A stretch of DNA of 64,000 nt. Source: Phytomonas francai (taxonomy: Eukaryota > Euglenozoa > Kinetoplastea > Trypanosomatida > Trypanosomatidae). Both the position numbers and the translations under genes were made by a program. Shown piece after piece: positions 9,792 to 19,878 of this stretch; within the stretch, counting starts at the first letter, position 1; the number at the start of each line of letters is the position of its first letter. The notes under the pieces were generated by a model. The model had not been told where the DNA came from. It did not search any database and saw only the letters and a program-made list of their open reading frames with translations. The DNA is taken from contig MJCC01000006.1 in NCBI GenBank assembly GCA_001766655.1, positions 683,333-747,332 of the forward strand. Reading direction: 5' to 3'.

Positions 9792-10289
9792 ATGTCCTCG
9801 CCAGACAATCACGGGTCCTACGACGCGTTATTCGGCGCGCTTGCCAACCTCGAACGCGCTCGTGATGCCCTGCACGCGGGGCTGCGGGAGTCCCGATTCG
9901 CGTTTAGCTCAGCCCAGGCCGCGGAGGAGCGCCGTGGGCACCTCCTCGCCTACGAGGCCGTCCCTGTCCTGGAGAGCGCTGTGCGGCCTGTGGTGGGGCT
10001 GGTCCGCGCGAATGGCACCCAAGGCCGCGCCTCCGTCGACGACGGCGTGGAAGGGGAGGAGGTCGGCTGGGTGCTAGAGCAACGCGACCACGCCACCCCC
10101 TCAGCAAGCTTTGAAAACGGCGAGAGGCAGCAAAAACACGAGATAGATCCGCTCTTCTTCTTCAGCGCAGCCCCCTCTGAGGAGTTGCGGGACTGTCAAA
10201 GGCGCTTTCGACAGGTGTTGGAGCACGTCGTGGTCGTACATCGCGCTCAAAATGCAGCGCTACAGGCTGCTGCAGATCTCACAACATAG
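9792..10289 (+). CDS. Vma22/CCDC115-like V-ATPase assembly factor
   Basis: A 165-residue, GC-rich gene. The N-terminal half is a predicted helical hairpin: LFGALANLERARDAL, then GLRESRFAFSSAQ, which fits the family pattern of a long helix followed by 'G...LA.AR'. The C-terminal part has DPLFFF (residues 119-124) followed by ELRDCQRRFRQVLEHVV, matching the landmark of CCDC115/Vma22 proteins, where DPL-aromatic-F precedes an LRxxQxxFxxxL helix. In yeast and mammals this protein helps build the membrane sector of the vacuolar H+-ATPase in the ER. The middle (about 75-115) is acidic and variable. Start is the first ATG after the acceptor. The match rests on short motifs; a helical orphan is the alternative. 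Confidence 0.55.
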   Translation: MSSPDNHGSYDALFGALANLERARDALHAGLRESRFAFSSAQAAEERRGHLLAYEAVPVLESAVRPVVGLVRANGTQGRASVDDGVEGEEVGWVLEQRDHATPSASFENGERQQKHEIDPLFFFSAAPSEELRDCQRRFRQVLEHVVVVHRAQNAALQAAADLTT

Positions 10290-10615
10290 CATCTTAAAGG
10301 TGGAAATGCGAATGAAAATGTGTTTCCAATACTTGAAGAAAACCACGCGAACCGTGAACATTGTTCAACTACCACAGCTCCCTTAAAAGGGTTATTGAGG
10401 TCGTTGCTGACTATACAGAAAGTGACTTCTTATGCGCATGCTTTCCATAGACACACACATCTGCTTTTAATCCTTGTTCTATTTTTTCTCATTTTACCCT
10501 ATCACACAACTGTTGAGGGCAAATCTTATAGGGTAGGGGAACATACACACATAAAATAATATAGTGCGCTTGCTTATTTCGTTCCTTTTGAGAGAAAGTG
10601 ACCTGACGTGGCACA
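10290..10615. other. Intergenic spacer
   Basis: 326 bases. A long pyrimidine-rich stretch (about 10452-10510) is the probable splicing signal for the Utp25 gene. No gene seen. Confidence 0.5.
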
Positions 10616-13600
10616 ATGGGTAAGCCAGGTGGGTTTTTTAAGAAACTTAAAGCTAAGCAAAAACGAACGGCCTCTCAGCAGAGGCGCGGAACCAAAGGTG
10701 CCTCAAAGGAGGAGCGACGACGGAAGTATAACGAACGTGTTGAATACTATGCTGCTAAACGAGAAGCCGAGGAGCTTGATGCCCTGAGTGACTCTAGTGA
10801 AGACAAGGCTTCTACGGACTCAGAGAGAGAGCAGTGGTCTGCTGAGAAAAAACTCCGGAAGCTGCGAAATTTGCTCGGTGTTCCAAAGCACCCTCAGCAA
10901 AGTTGTAATGCAACGGGAAAGGATGCTAAAAAATCCATGCGTGGTGCTGATCGGAAACCCTCGACAAGTGCGCAGAAGCATCTCAGAGATGATACTTCAG
11001 AAATCGGGGACGCTGATTTGGATTTCGAAAGAAGTCTCTCCCATTCAAGGCGGTCGTCATCCTCGCATGGCAGCGTTGTGCGTGTGGAACAACCGGATTG
11101 TGGGGGTCGCCCCAACTCGCGAGAGAGCAGCGTGACGAACAGTGAGGACTGGGAGACTTACCTCGGGGGCGTAGCAACCCCCACCAGTCAATCTGAAAAC
11201 AGCGATGCGGATGAGGATGAAAGCGTGTCTAGCGATACGCAAGAGGAAGACGAGGAGTTGCTTATGGACTATGAGGAAGATGAGGAAGAAGCCACTGATA
11301 GAAGTGAAAGTTCGGATCTCGAGGATGAGGAAGAGGAGGGAGGGGCTGAGGCCAACCCGCTATTCGAGCTGCTAAATGAAGGCAAGGATGGAAATGATGC
11401 GATGGACGACTCAAAAGGGGAAATCGTTTTTGAACCTGAAAATACAATGGAATTGAACGAGGAGCCGTACGTGGACGACGACAGTGACGATAGCAGCGAA
11501 TCATCCTTGACCTCCGGTGGTCCTGTAGTCGAGAGTGTAGAGAAGCAACGCGAGCGCCGCGCGCTACTTCCAAAGTTCAAATTAGGTACAACATGCATCA
11601 ACACAATTCTCCGCTCGAACACGCATGACCGTTGCTACGAAAAATACCACCTTGATCAACATGGCGGCGTAGATCAAACACCGCTGCGTGCGGTACCGGT
11701 GCGGCCGGAAGTGCTGGAATCCCTTCGACACAGTAATGACGCACTCATCGTTTCTGTCGAGGCCGCAGAGAGGGATTCTGAGCTAAACGGATCCCACACT
11801 CAACTTGATGCAAAGACGACCTCGGTCTCGCTCAACAGTATACCTCCCCGCACAGCATTGTCGTCAGATGTGCTCACTGTGAGTGCTGCAGAGTACCGTA
11901 TAATAGACCCCTCGAACATTGCAGTCGCAGCCAGCGCACACGCTCAGAAGTTTTGGCTTCACGAACCGTTTGCTGTGGATGTCGGTGGTAAAAGCACATC
12001 GTTGAATTCGTATACGAAGCCCCTAGCATCCGCTCCTGCGAGCCGAAAGAAGCAGAAAAAAGAGGATGCATGGGAGGCTTTGGATCATGAAATTGTGGAG
12101 TCCCGCCCGCCGTACCTACACGAAACATTATGGGCGAAGTGGGTTGCCTATCGCCGCTCCTACCCGCGGAATCATCATTTTCCCCCCTCTCCCTCGCCCT
12201 CCACGACGGAATACTTGCCCGTCCTTACCTTCGAGGAGCGTGGCCTTCTGGACCTCCTGCAGGGCTACCCAGACGTGCTAGACTGCGTGCGGTGCTGGCA
12301 GAACTCGGCATCGCGGCGGGAGATCTTTCTATTACATGTTCTCAATCACTGGTTCAAGATGCGAGCGGTGGTCGTCGCGAACGATGCAATTCTACGCGAC
12401 CGCCACCACAGACGACGAGCCGCAGTAAACAGTAATGCTGTCAACAAGAAGGCGAGTTTGACCGCACCGGTGGCGCGTTTGAACACTCAGGGGTGTAAAC
12501 GACGACGCGAAGAGGGTGGCTCCAACGAAGGAAACGAGTCCATAGACCCAGCTAACGGATCTCTAAAGGGCGTTGACGACAACGAGGATGACGATTTGGA
12601 GCTGCGGGACCGTAGTTTTGGTAAAACGCGTATTTTAGTTATGCTACCCATGCGAAACCAAGCCTATCGCTACGTGCACACCATCGTCAGAATCCTTGGT
12701 GCTGATCCAGAGCACTGCCCTAAACTGGATACCTTCACTAGCGACTTTACCGAAATTGAGGAGGCCATGGACCCAACCTTCAAGCGCCGCCCGAAGGATT
12801 ATCAGCGTCAATTTGAGGGCAACGTCGACGATGCCTTCTGCGTTGGCCTGCGCGTGGAGCCGGACCGGGTGCATGTTTACGCACACCCCCTTAACAGCGA
12901 CATCATCATCTGCTCCCCGCTCGGGTTGCGGCGGCGACTGGAAAAGAGCGGCGACATAATGGTATCCCTTTCTTCGATAGAGGTGTGCCTTGTCGACGAG
13001 GCTCACGTACTTCTCGAACAGAATTGGGATCATGCCTCGGCGGTGCTTGGGATGCTCAACAAGCGCCCGACGGATACCACCCACGGCCTCTCCGACCTCC
13101 GCCGCGTGTACGCATGGGCTCTCGAGGGAAAGAGCGGCCGACATAGGCAGACCATCTTCTCGACGAACATTAGCCATGCTACAATCTCCAGTGCATTCCG
13201 TGCGTTGCTTAACAACTCTGGCAAGGTTCTTATTCAGCATCGTACACAGGAAGGTGTCCTCTCGCGCGTTCTGGCACCAGTAAGGCAGAACTTTGTACGC
13301 TTCGACGCCCCCACTATAGAGTCTGTCGACGATGAACGCTTTGACGTGTTCACCAACAAAATGTACCAGGCTAAGATTCACCCACTTGTCGAGCGCAACG
13401 TGCGGACCATCATTTTCGTTCCCTCGTACTTCCAGTTTGTGCGGCTGCGCAACTACATGCACCGTGAGTACCGTGAGAGTTACGCTGCTATCTCGGAGTA
13501 TACCTCGGTAAAAAAGCAGCGGCAGGCGCTTGGGCAGTTCACAGACCTTGAGCGGCCTTTGCTGCTTTTGACAGAGCGCTTTTACTTCTTCCGGCGGTAC

Positions 13601-13822
13601 TTTGTCAAGCTTGCAGAGGTTGTTATTTTCTACAGTCCACCGCTCTTTCCGGATTTTTACACCTCCCTTGTGAACCGAATCGTGGCAACGTCTCCGAACG
13701 CATTCGCGATGACGCTTTACTGTAGATACGACACTCATGAGCTGAGCCGTATGGTGGGCACAAAGCGAGCGGCGACACTACTCGAACGAGAGTCTGGTAT
13801 ATTCTCTTTTATCACATCATGA
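10616..13822 (+). CDS. UTP25: Utp25, small-subunit processome protein (DEAD-box-derived)
   Basis: A 1068-residue nucleolar protein needed in other eukaryotes for early 18S rRNA processing. The first 60 residues are basic (KKLKAKQKR), and residues about 190-310 are very acidic, typical of nucleolar factors. The helicase-like part begins around residue 500 and carries the family signature at about 719-747 (DPTFKRRPKDYQRQFEGN, then DDAF), followed by SDIIICSPLGLRRRL and an intact-looking DEAH at residues 794-797, then QNWDHA. The C-terminal half continues as a RecA-like second domain (RTIIFVPSYFQFVRLRNYM and ERFYFFRRY), ending at IFSFITS. No clear Walker A (GxGKT) is visible, so ATPase activity is doubtful, as in Utp25 generally. 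Identification is firm. Longer than typical homologues because of the disordered N-terminus and a basic insert near 600-660. Confidence 0.92.
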   Translation: MGKPGGFFKKLKAKQKRTASQQRRGTKGASKEERRRKYNERVEYYAAKREAEELDALSDSSEDKASTDSEREQWSAEKKLRKLRNLLGVPKHPQQSCNATGKDAKKSMRGADRKPSTSAQKHLRDDTSEIGDADLDFERSLSHSRRSSSSHGSVVRVEQPDCGGRPNSRESSVTNSEDWETYLGGVATPTSQSENSDADEDESVSSDTQEEDEELLMDYEEDEEEATDRSESSDLEDEEEEGGAEANPLFELLNEGKDGNDAMDDSKGEIVFEPENTMELNEEPYVDDDSDDSSESSLTSGGPVVESVEKQRERRALLPKFKLGTTCINTILRSNTHDRCYEKYHLDQHGGVDQTPLRAVPVRPEVLESLRHSNDALIVSVEAAERDSELNGSHTQLDAKTTSVSLNSIPPRTALSSDVLTVSAAEYRIIDPSNIAVAASAHAQKFWLHEPFAVDVGGKSTSLNSYTKPLASAPASRKKQKKEDAWEALDHEIVESRPPYLHETLWAKWVAYRRSYPRNHHFPPSPSPSTTEYLPVLTFEERGLLDLLQGYPDVLDCVRCWQNSASRREIFLLHVLNHWFKMRAVVVANDAILRDRHHRRRAAVNSNAVNKKASLTAPVARLNTQGCKRRREEGGSNEGNESIDPANGSLKGVDDNEDDDLELRDRSFGKTRILVMLPMRNQAYRYVHTIVRILGADPEHCPKLDTFTSDFTEIEEAMDPTFKRRPKDYQRQFEGNVDDAFCVGLRVEPDRVHVYAHPLNSDIIICSPLGLRRRLEKSGDIMVSLSSIEVCLVDEAHVLLEQNWDHASAVLGMLNKRPTDTTHGLSDLRRVYAWALEGKSGRHRQTIFSTNISHATISSAFRALLNNSGKVLIQHRTQEGVLSRVLAPVRQNFVRFDAPTIESVDDERFDVFTNKMYQAKIHPLVERNVRTIIFVPSYFQFVRLRNYMHREYRESYAAISEYTSVKKQRQALGQFTDLERPLLLLTERFYFFRRYFVKLAEVVIFYSPPLFPDFYTSLVNRIVATSPNAFAMTLYCRYDTHELSRMVGTKRAATLLERESGIFSFITS

Positions 13823-14811
13823 TATTGATCATATACTGCAATGGGCAGGTGTAAATTTCAAAAATAAAATACAAGCATGAATTTCTTCCGTTGGGAGATG
13901 TTTACTACTTGTCTTGAGCTAAACTCCGCCTCGAAAAAAGAGTCTTGACTGATCTTGGTATTATTAACACGGCATCTCTGCCCCTATCCACGATAATATT
14001 AATAAATGGGTTGGTGAATGGAATAGAGCTATCTGGCGCGCAATAATACCGCTGAGTAGACAACAGAATGATTCGATATGAGAGGGAGGGTAAGCTAAAA
14101 AAAAGGTTTTATGAATATATGTGTATGACCTCATACATATTAAAGAATAATTCCTGTATAAGACATTAAAATCGGTATATTTTAACTTGTTTAAACGATT
14201 AATTTTGCATATTATCAATGTGTTGCACAAAGGAGAGAAAGGTAAGGGTGTCTAATGCACTTTGTCTTTTCGAAAATAAACGATGCAAGTGATAGAGGCG
14301 ATAAGGTATGTAATAAATAACAGATGGATCAAGTTATTACTACCTATACCTGTGTGAATTGTGTAGGCCCCTGTTTTATCCCTGTTTTTTTATAGATATA
14401 CTTCTATGGTAGCTCGTGCTGAGGGCAGGGAGAGAAATTTGAAAGAAAACGAATAGGGCAAAGTATAGAAACCGATCTATCGTACGCGCGCGCATTATTA
14501 ATAATAGCATAAAGTCTAATTTAACACGAATGGAAATTAGTCTTCTTTTTTTTAATATTTCATTAAATTTAAACTTATTTTATTGCTCGTTAAAAACGTA
14601 TTCAAGTTTCTCAACCTCTATCTTATTCTATAATGGTTTTTTACAAATACACACACACACACACATACATATATATGTATATATATTCACATATAGTACC
14701 AGTGTATTCTTCAGTTTATAAGACAACTGATCATAATAATAGCCACAAAAGGGAAAAAAATTGTTAATTCCCTCCAAGAGGAATTCTTCGCTATAGAATA
14801 TTTTAATAGAC
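13823..14811. other. Intergenic spacer with CA/TA repeat
   Basis: 989 AT-rich bases with no supported gene. An (AC)n/(AT)n tract lies at 14649-14690. Pyrimidine-rich stretches near 14600-14640 could serve the next gene. Confidence 0.55.
14649..14664. repeat. (AC)8 microsatellite
   Basis: A perfect AC repeat followed by imperfect TA/CA alternation to about 14690. Confidence 0.9.
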
Positions 14812-16713
14812 ATGACTTCCTCCTCCTTTGTGTATGTGCAAGGTAATGAACGTCTGGACTGGGGTGTACTTGTGGCTATTGACCTGCAGCGCCTCACAAA
14901 GGACACCAACGTCGATACACTCCAGCGCATAGTAGAGAATTTGGCCTTTTCACACATCACACGAGACGAGGCGGCAATGTTTTCCGCAGACCATATTCTA
15001 CACCTCTTCAAGCTCTCACAGATCGTTATACAATATTTAGTCTTCTCACAGGAGTGCTTAGCTAAGTTGAATGTACGACTAAATGAAAATGTAGGGGAAC
15101 TACGTGGAGCTGTGGACATCTTAGAGAAAGCAAAGACCAAGCTGCTTGATGAGCGGGACGTGCTCAAGAAGGAGGTGAAGGCACAGCGGCGGACGCTGCT
15201 CGCCTATGAGTACAACACCGTCGCCGCCTCGAGGGGAAAAAAACACTTTGATGCACAAAGGACATCCGCCACGCCCCACAGCAGTGCCCCCCCGATGACC
15301 TTCGTCTGCTCAACCTGCGGTGAGGCCTACCACAAGGCGGAATCGCTCCAATCGCACATGCGGAAGCGCCATGGTGCAGCGTCGCCCCGGGGTGGGGCTG
15401 CCGGCGCTGCCGCAGGTGGGGAAGCGTCCGCGGCGCCGCCCTCCTCGGAAGTCGTCCTGCGCTATGAAGCAGAACTCCGAAGGATGCAGGACCGCTTTGA
15501 GCATCTGGAGCGGCAGCTCGAAAAGGAGCGCGACGCCGCCTCTTCTCAGCAACGCGACCAAATGATGCAACTCCTCATCCAGCAAATCAGCAACTTTAAG
15601 AACTCTACTAGCGAAAATACGGCAAACTCGCAGCAGCAGCAGCCACCACCGCCACAACCACAGCCCCTTGCAGCCCTGCCTGGTGCCGCATCGCCCCCAC
15701 CTCCCAGGATGGAGTTGCCAGGGATGAGCCCGCCACGAATTCCCCCCGTAACCCACGGTAGCGTGTTGCCAAAAACGGCAGACTCCCTTTCCACCATCCC
15801 AGTCGTACCGGACCTTTCGGCCATGACGGAATACAATCTCTCCCGACAGAGGCAAACCGAACATGCTACCTTGGTACGTCAAATGCATGAGCTACAGAAA
15901 GAGCTTAGGGATCTGAAGCATGTAGCCCATAATAATGTGAAGGTGGAGCCAAAGCCTGTCTCTAATCTCTTGACATCATCACCCCCCTCTGTAGGGGATA
16001 AACCAGACCCAGCAAAACCTGTCCTGAGCATTCAGCAGCCAGCTGCTCAAGACAAAATCGTTGGCACCGTCCCTATTACACCTCCCGCCGAGGCTCCCAT
16101 GAAGCTTCCGACTTCACTACCCCTCTCACCACTTCCACACACAAAAACCGTCGTCCAGGTACCATACTCTACAATTCCAACACAAGTCCCTGCGGTGTCG
16201 ACGGCACCAATACAGCCTACTATCCCCCTCCCGTCCAGCATCGCATCCCCAGAGAAGGCCACCCCCCCCATTCTCGAATGGATGCGCGACTCCAAACCAC
16301 AGACCGCCGCGGCTGAGGGCGGTGCTAGCGCCCCGTGGCGCCGGAAAGAGTACTCTATCAGTCTAAGTAGCTCCACTAGCACAGCCCCAACGGTGCGGCC
16401 GACCGACCCCGCGCGTAGCAGCGGTGGACTTGAAACGGTTCCGGTTTCAGGCCCTGCATCCCCAATGAACTACTCCTTTCTCAACAGCATCCCCAGCGTC
16501 AATGCCACGGCGGTGGTGGCGCCAATCACAGCCGCAGCAGCGCTCCCCATCCCCACCCCGGCGGTGACAGCGAAGGCGACAGAGTCGTCGCCTGTCACAC
16601 CAGGCCAACCTGCCTACATGGCAACGCTGGGCTCGACACCGATCCCCAATCGACTGACCTTGGGTGTGCTGAGTCAAAGACCAGATTCGAGTGATTCCGA
16701 TAGTAGCAGCTGA
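14812..16713 (+). CDS. DZIP1-like ciliary zinc-finger protein
   Basis: A 633-residue protein with the layout of DZIP1/DZIP1L, which act at the basal body and ciliary transition zone. Residues 1-130 match the DZIP-like N-terminal helical domain (ERLDWGVLVAIDLQRL, TLQRIVENLAF, ILHLFKLSQIVIQYLVFSQ), running into a coiled coil at about 85-130. A single C2H2 zinc finger follows, with Cys166, Cys169, His182 and His187 (C-x2-C-x12-H-x4-H). A second coiled coil lies at about 210-245. The C-terminal 350 residues are Pro/Ala/Ser-rich and low-complexity. In a flagellate this fits a transition-zone or basal-body role, by analogy. The start ATG at 14812 is the first in frame. Confidence 0.8.
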   Translation: MTSSSFVYVQGNERLDWGVLVAIDLQRLTKDTNVDTLQRIVENLAFSHITRDEAAMFSADHILHLFKLSQIVIQYLVFSQECLAKLNVRLNENVGELRGAVDILEKAKTKLLDERDVLKKEVKAQRRTLLAYEYNTVAASRGKKHFDAQRTSATPHSSAPPMTFVCSTCGEAYHKAESLQSHMRKRHGAASPRGGAAGAAAGGEASAAPPSSEVVLRYEAELRRMQDRFEHLERQLEKERDAASSQQRDQMMQLLIQQISNFKNSTSENTANSQQQQPPPPQPQPLAALPGAASPPPPRMELPGMSPPRIPPVTHGSVLPKTADSLSTIPVVPDLSAMTEYNLSRQRQTEHATLVRQMHELQKELRDLKHVAHNNVKVEPKPVSNLLTSSPPSVGDKPDPAKPVLSIQQPAAQDKIVGTVPITPPAEAPMKLPTSLPLSPLPHTKTVVQVPYSTIPTQVPAVSTAPIQPTIPLPSSIASPEKATPPILEWMRDSKPQTAAAEGGASAPWRRKEYSISLSSSTSTAPTVRPTDPARSSGGLETVPVSGPASPMNYSFLNSIPSVNATAVVAPITAAAALPIPTPAVTAKATESSPVTPGQPAYMATLGSTPIPNRLTLGVLSQRPDSSDSDSSS

Positions 16714-17448
16714 AATGGTTACAGAACAGCCCCTTCCTTTTGTGGATGCAAACCTATAGGAGGAGGAGAAAAATGGGACGAGAAATATTGCAAAGAAACT
16801 GAAGATAGTGGGAAAAAAGGTGAGTTCTCAGATATGGACAGCTCTCCTTTGTCCTAGAGAAAAAAATGATGGAGAAAGAGTCCTCCTTTGATTCGCTGAT
16901 CGTTGTAGTCACGGTATTGAGTCTTTTCGTTGGCCTCTAGTCTTTCATTCTATGAAAATAGGAGGGGCAGTGCTGGTGGATGAGGATAATTACAGCCACT
17001 TTATAGATACCATTGTAATACTTGAAATAAAAGAACTGGAAGAAAAACCGAAAATAGAATCGGTGACTGCTACACAGATGATAGTATGAATTGTCGTTGC
17101 CGCCTGTACGGCAAAAAGGGACATAATTAGCATAGATCTTTGAAGAAATTTTAAAAAAAAAACATTACTGCATGACAGAGGCCGCAAGTACTTTAGATGT
17201 TGCTGAAGTTGTATATGGGGGAATTCTAGAAAGAAAAAAGACTGAAGGAAAAGGAGTGCCACAGCTTGAAAAATGAGGCAAACCGATAGGTGTATTGATT
17301 TCATTTCAGTGCTTATATTGACATTTATTTTCTATTGGTGACGGTCAGTATTAGTATTATCTTATATAAAAAAGAGAAAACAAGTCGTAACTGAAGCAAC
17401 CACCTCAATAGCAACAACTATTCTTTGTCCCAAAAGCGAAGGCTTGTG
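16714..17448. other. Intergenic spacer
   Basis: 735 bases with A-rich and T-rich runs. I see no + strand gene. A frame on the opposite strand (16990-17304) is Phe/Ser/Leu-rich low-complexity and is not called. Confidence 0.5.
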
Positions 17449-18537
17449 ATGCTTTTGAATGGTCCCATTACTACCCTTCCACCATACGCAGATCCCATTT
17501 TATCCGCGGTATCTCGCGCCCTTCAGTGCAGCCTCGGGGAGTATGTGCGTAGGCCTACAGGCACCGTAATTGAACTTGAGAGCCGCCTTGGCCAACTCAT
17601 TGCCGCATCACGCCTTAATGTCGCTGGCTTGCCCATCATTTCTTCAAGCAACGCCGTGCTCCATTCTAAGAACCAACACATCTATCGTTTTAAATCTGAA
17701 CTGCCCCTAGGCTGCTTTTCTGCGATGGAAAATGCATTGCGGGGAGTTCATCTGATCGGCAACCAAGGCCGGCAGTGGGGCACAACCTCCTCCCATATAT
17801 CGAATTCGAACACACTGCTGTTAATTACAACCCAGGGGCATCGGTTGAGCTATGCAATCCCCTCGTATCCTGAGGTGAGAACCAATTCCCCCCTTCGAGT
17901 GGGGCGACTGAAATCCGTCATGCTGAAATCCGCCACCCACACCACTGACGTATGCTGCCCGGAATGGGGATGGGACTTTCGTTTAGCCGTGGCCAACGAG
18001 CGTAGCATCGCGTGGCGAACTAGCACCTCTTCCTCCCCTAACGCTGGTGTCTCGTGCGGGATGACCTTAGAGGGGGATAAGGAAACCGCTCGTGATGCAG
18101 TTTTGGATCTCTCAACCATCGTCCCGCAGCACGTTCGTATTCAGAAACGTCACCGCTTTCCGATTCGGCCCTTTTTCTGTGTCGAGCTTTCCAACGAGCG
18201 TGTGTTACATAGCCCATCGAACTTCCTCCAAGCTAACAACGCTAAACTCGAATCCTTTGTGATTCCTTCCTCTTTTGGCGTACGGTCTGAGGTTCGGGTT
18301 GAGGTGGAGGTCGATCTACCAACCCTTTACAAGGCCTGGAAGAGCTTCGGCCAGCGCAGGCTGCACGGCCTGTACCGGGGCACGACTGCGGCGGTTCGCA
18401 GCTGCAGTGAACTCGCCAAGGAAGAACAAACGGCATCTGAGGTTCACACCCATGCGGCCTTGGATCCCTTCCTCCGCCACGTCGCACTCGAATGGCTAGC
18501 GCTGCTTCAGTTCATGTGTAGTGTGCGCCCGACGTAA
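17449..18537 (+). CDS. CET1: Cet1-type (beta-barrel) mRNA 5'-triphosphatase
   Basis: A 362-residue protein from the ATG at 17449; the frame is open a little upstream but with no ATG. It looks like a metal-dependent RNA triphosphatase of the triphosphate-tunnel family, which removes the gamma phosphate from pre-mRNA or spliced-leader RNA before capping. Key landmarks in order are IELESRLG (Glu42 and Glu44, the first metal-binding strand), WDFRLAVANE (about 175-184, matching the DFRISxxxE strand of Cet1), RIQKRHRF (about 230-237, the basic strand), CVELS, and EVRVEVEVD (about 281-289, the second acidic strand). It is longer than the trypanosome enzyme as I remember it, with an insert at about 60-160. 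All three acidic/basic strands are present, so activity is plausible. Family assignment is by motif order. Confidence 0.75.
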   Translation: MLLNGPITTLPPYADPILSAVSRALQCSLGEYVRRPTGTVIELESRLGQLIAASRLNVAGLPIISSSNAVLHSKNQHIYRFKSELPLGCFSAMENALRGVHLIGNQGRQWGTTSSHISNSNTLLLITTQGHRLSYAIPSYPEVRTNSPLRVGRLKSVMLKSATHTTDVCCPEWGWDFRLAVANERSIAWRTSTSSSPNAGVSCGMTLEGDKETARDAVLDLSTIVPQHVRIQKRHRFPIRPFFCVELSNERVLHSPSNFLQANNAKLESFVIPSSFGVRSEVRVEVEVDLPTLYKAWKSFGQRRLHGLYRGTTAAVRSCSELAKEEQTASEVHTHAALDPFLRHVALEWLALLQFMCSVRPT

Positions 18538-18930
18538 TAGCAAGCACAATATCGATCAACGATGTTCTGCCTCCGTGAGAGGATTCATAGGGTCTGTGAT
18601 GATCACGTTTGTATATTATTTACCCCCCTGTGGGTTGTGGTAGTGTTTTTGTGCATGTGTGTTCGTATATGAAGGGAGTGGAGGTACCTGAGAAAAAGAA
18701 AAGACCTCAGAAGAGTGTGATAGTGACAATTTATTTATGCGAATCGACAATACGGTAAATAGTTTGAGGTGGATTAAAGCAAAACAGTGTTGCTTGCTTA
18801 TTTTCATGCATTTCTTCACCCCCTTTTTTACTATCAACGTGATCTACACTCAAAGAAAAGATTCATATTGAACGCAATCGACTACTTATTTCTCGATACA
18901 AAAAGAACAAAACCTAAGCATCGGAAAAAT
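18538..18930. other. Spacer and predicted splice acceptor before NudC
   Basis: 393 bases without a gene. A T/C-rich tract at about 18808-18832 is followed by AG at 18854-18855, and no ATG intervenes before the NudC start at 18931. An in-frame extension upstream of that ATG has no ATG of its own and is treated as 5' UTR. Confidence 0.5.
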
Positions 18931-19878
18931 ATGACAGCTAAACAGAATGAACGCTTTGACGCAATGCTCATGGCCGTTGCTCAGCAACAGGAAGGCATCG
19001 ACGGTATCTTGGAGGTTTTCTTCTCTTTCTTAAATCGCAAGACGGATTTTTTCACACAGCCTGATTTGGCCAGGGCCACTGTAGATAAATTCATGTCGCG
19101 TTATCTAACTGAAGCGGAAGAGAAGAAGAAACGCGCAGCAATGGAGGAGGAAGCTCGACGAAGGAAGGAAACCACTGCGTCTTCGCGTGTTGAGGTGCTC
19201 GAGGACGAGGAAGAAGCCAACGCAGCTGCTGCCAAATTGGCTGCTGAAGCTGCAGCTCATCGTAAAAAAGAACTTGAAAAGAAGAAGAAGGAGCTTGAAG
19301 AAGCTCAAAATCAGAAGGGCGGCGATGGTGACGAGGGGGACAGCAACAAGCCCAAAGGCCTTCCACCTACAGCGGGCAACGGTTTTGAATACGAGCACTA
19401 TACTTTCTCACAGACCCTGAAAGATGTTGAGGTGCGCGTGCCACTACCAGCTAAGAACGTCCGCGGTAAACAGCTCGATGTTGAGATCAAGTCAAATCAT
19501 CTGAAGGTCGCCATGAAGGGCAAGCCCCCTCTCATCGATGGTGATCTCTACGCGTGCATAAAACTGGAAGATTGCATGTGGACTATCGAAGATGGAAGCG
19601 TGGTGGTGTTGTCGCTGCAGAAGCAAAATGATATGGAGTGGTGGAAAACCGTTTTTGTTGGTGACCCTGAGATCGATCTCCAAAAAGTCGTCCCAGAGAA
19701 CTCTAAGCTAGATGACTTGGATAGTGAAACGAGGCAGACAGTAGAAAAGATGATGTTCGACCAGCGCCAGAAGGCGCTCGGCAAGCCAACTTCCGAGGAG
19801 CAAAAGAAACAGGATATGCTGAAGAAATTCATGGAGGCTCATCCAGAGATGGACTTCTCGCAAGCGAAGTTTTGTTAA
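18931..19878 (+). CDS. NUDC: NudC nuclear-movement protein / Hsp90 co-chaperone
   Basis: A 315-residue protein with the complete NudC layout. The N-terminal NudC domain (about 1-60: ERFDAMLMAVAQQQ, GILEVFFSFLNRKTDFF) is followed by a highly charged Lys/Glu-rich coiled coil (about 60-135). The CS/p23-like domain (about 150-245) has YTFSQTLKDVEVRVPLP, LKVAMKGKPPLIDG and CMWTIEDG, and the C-terminal helices contain RQTVEKMMFDQRQKALG and the terminal HPEMDFSQAKF. NudC proteins stabilise dynein-pathway and WD-repeat clients together with Hsp90. The ATG at 18931 gives the conserved N-terminus directly, which settles the start. Length matches the family. Identification is secure. Confidence 0.95.
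   Translation: MTAKQNERFDAMLMAVAQQQEGIDGILEVFFSFLNRKTDFFTQPDLARATVDKFMSRYLTEAEEKKKRAAMEEEARRRKETTASSRVEVLEDEEEANAAAAKLAAEAAAHRKKELEKKKKELEEAQNQKGGDGDEGDSNKPKGLPPTAGNGFEYEHYTFSQTLKDVEVRVPLPAKNVRGKQLDVEIKSNHLKVAMKGKPPLIDGDLYACIKLEDCMWTIEDGSVVVLSLQKQNDMEWWKTVFVGDPEIDLQKVVPENSKLDDLDSETRQTVEKMMFDQRQKALGKPTSEEQKKQDMLKKFMEAHPEMDFSQAKFC

Noticed and set aside
9426..9812. 128-codon minus-strand frame and overlapping 90-codon + frame
   Set aside because: Both are low-complexity, arise from A- and T-rich leader sequence of the Vma22-like gene, and carry no domain.
12644..13738. Long open frame (364 codons) on the minus strand inside UTP25
   Set aside because: It mirrors a strongly conserved + strand gene with compatible codon phase; its product has no recognisable domain and no acceptor signal on that strand.
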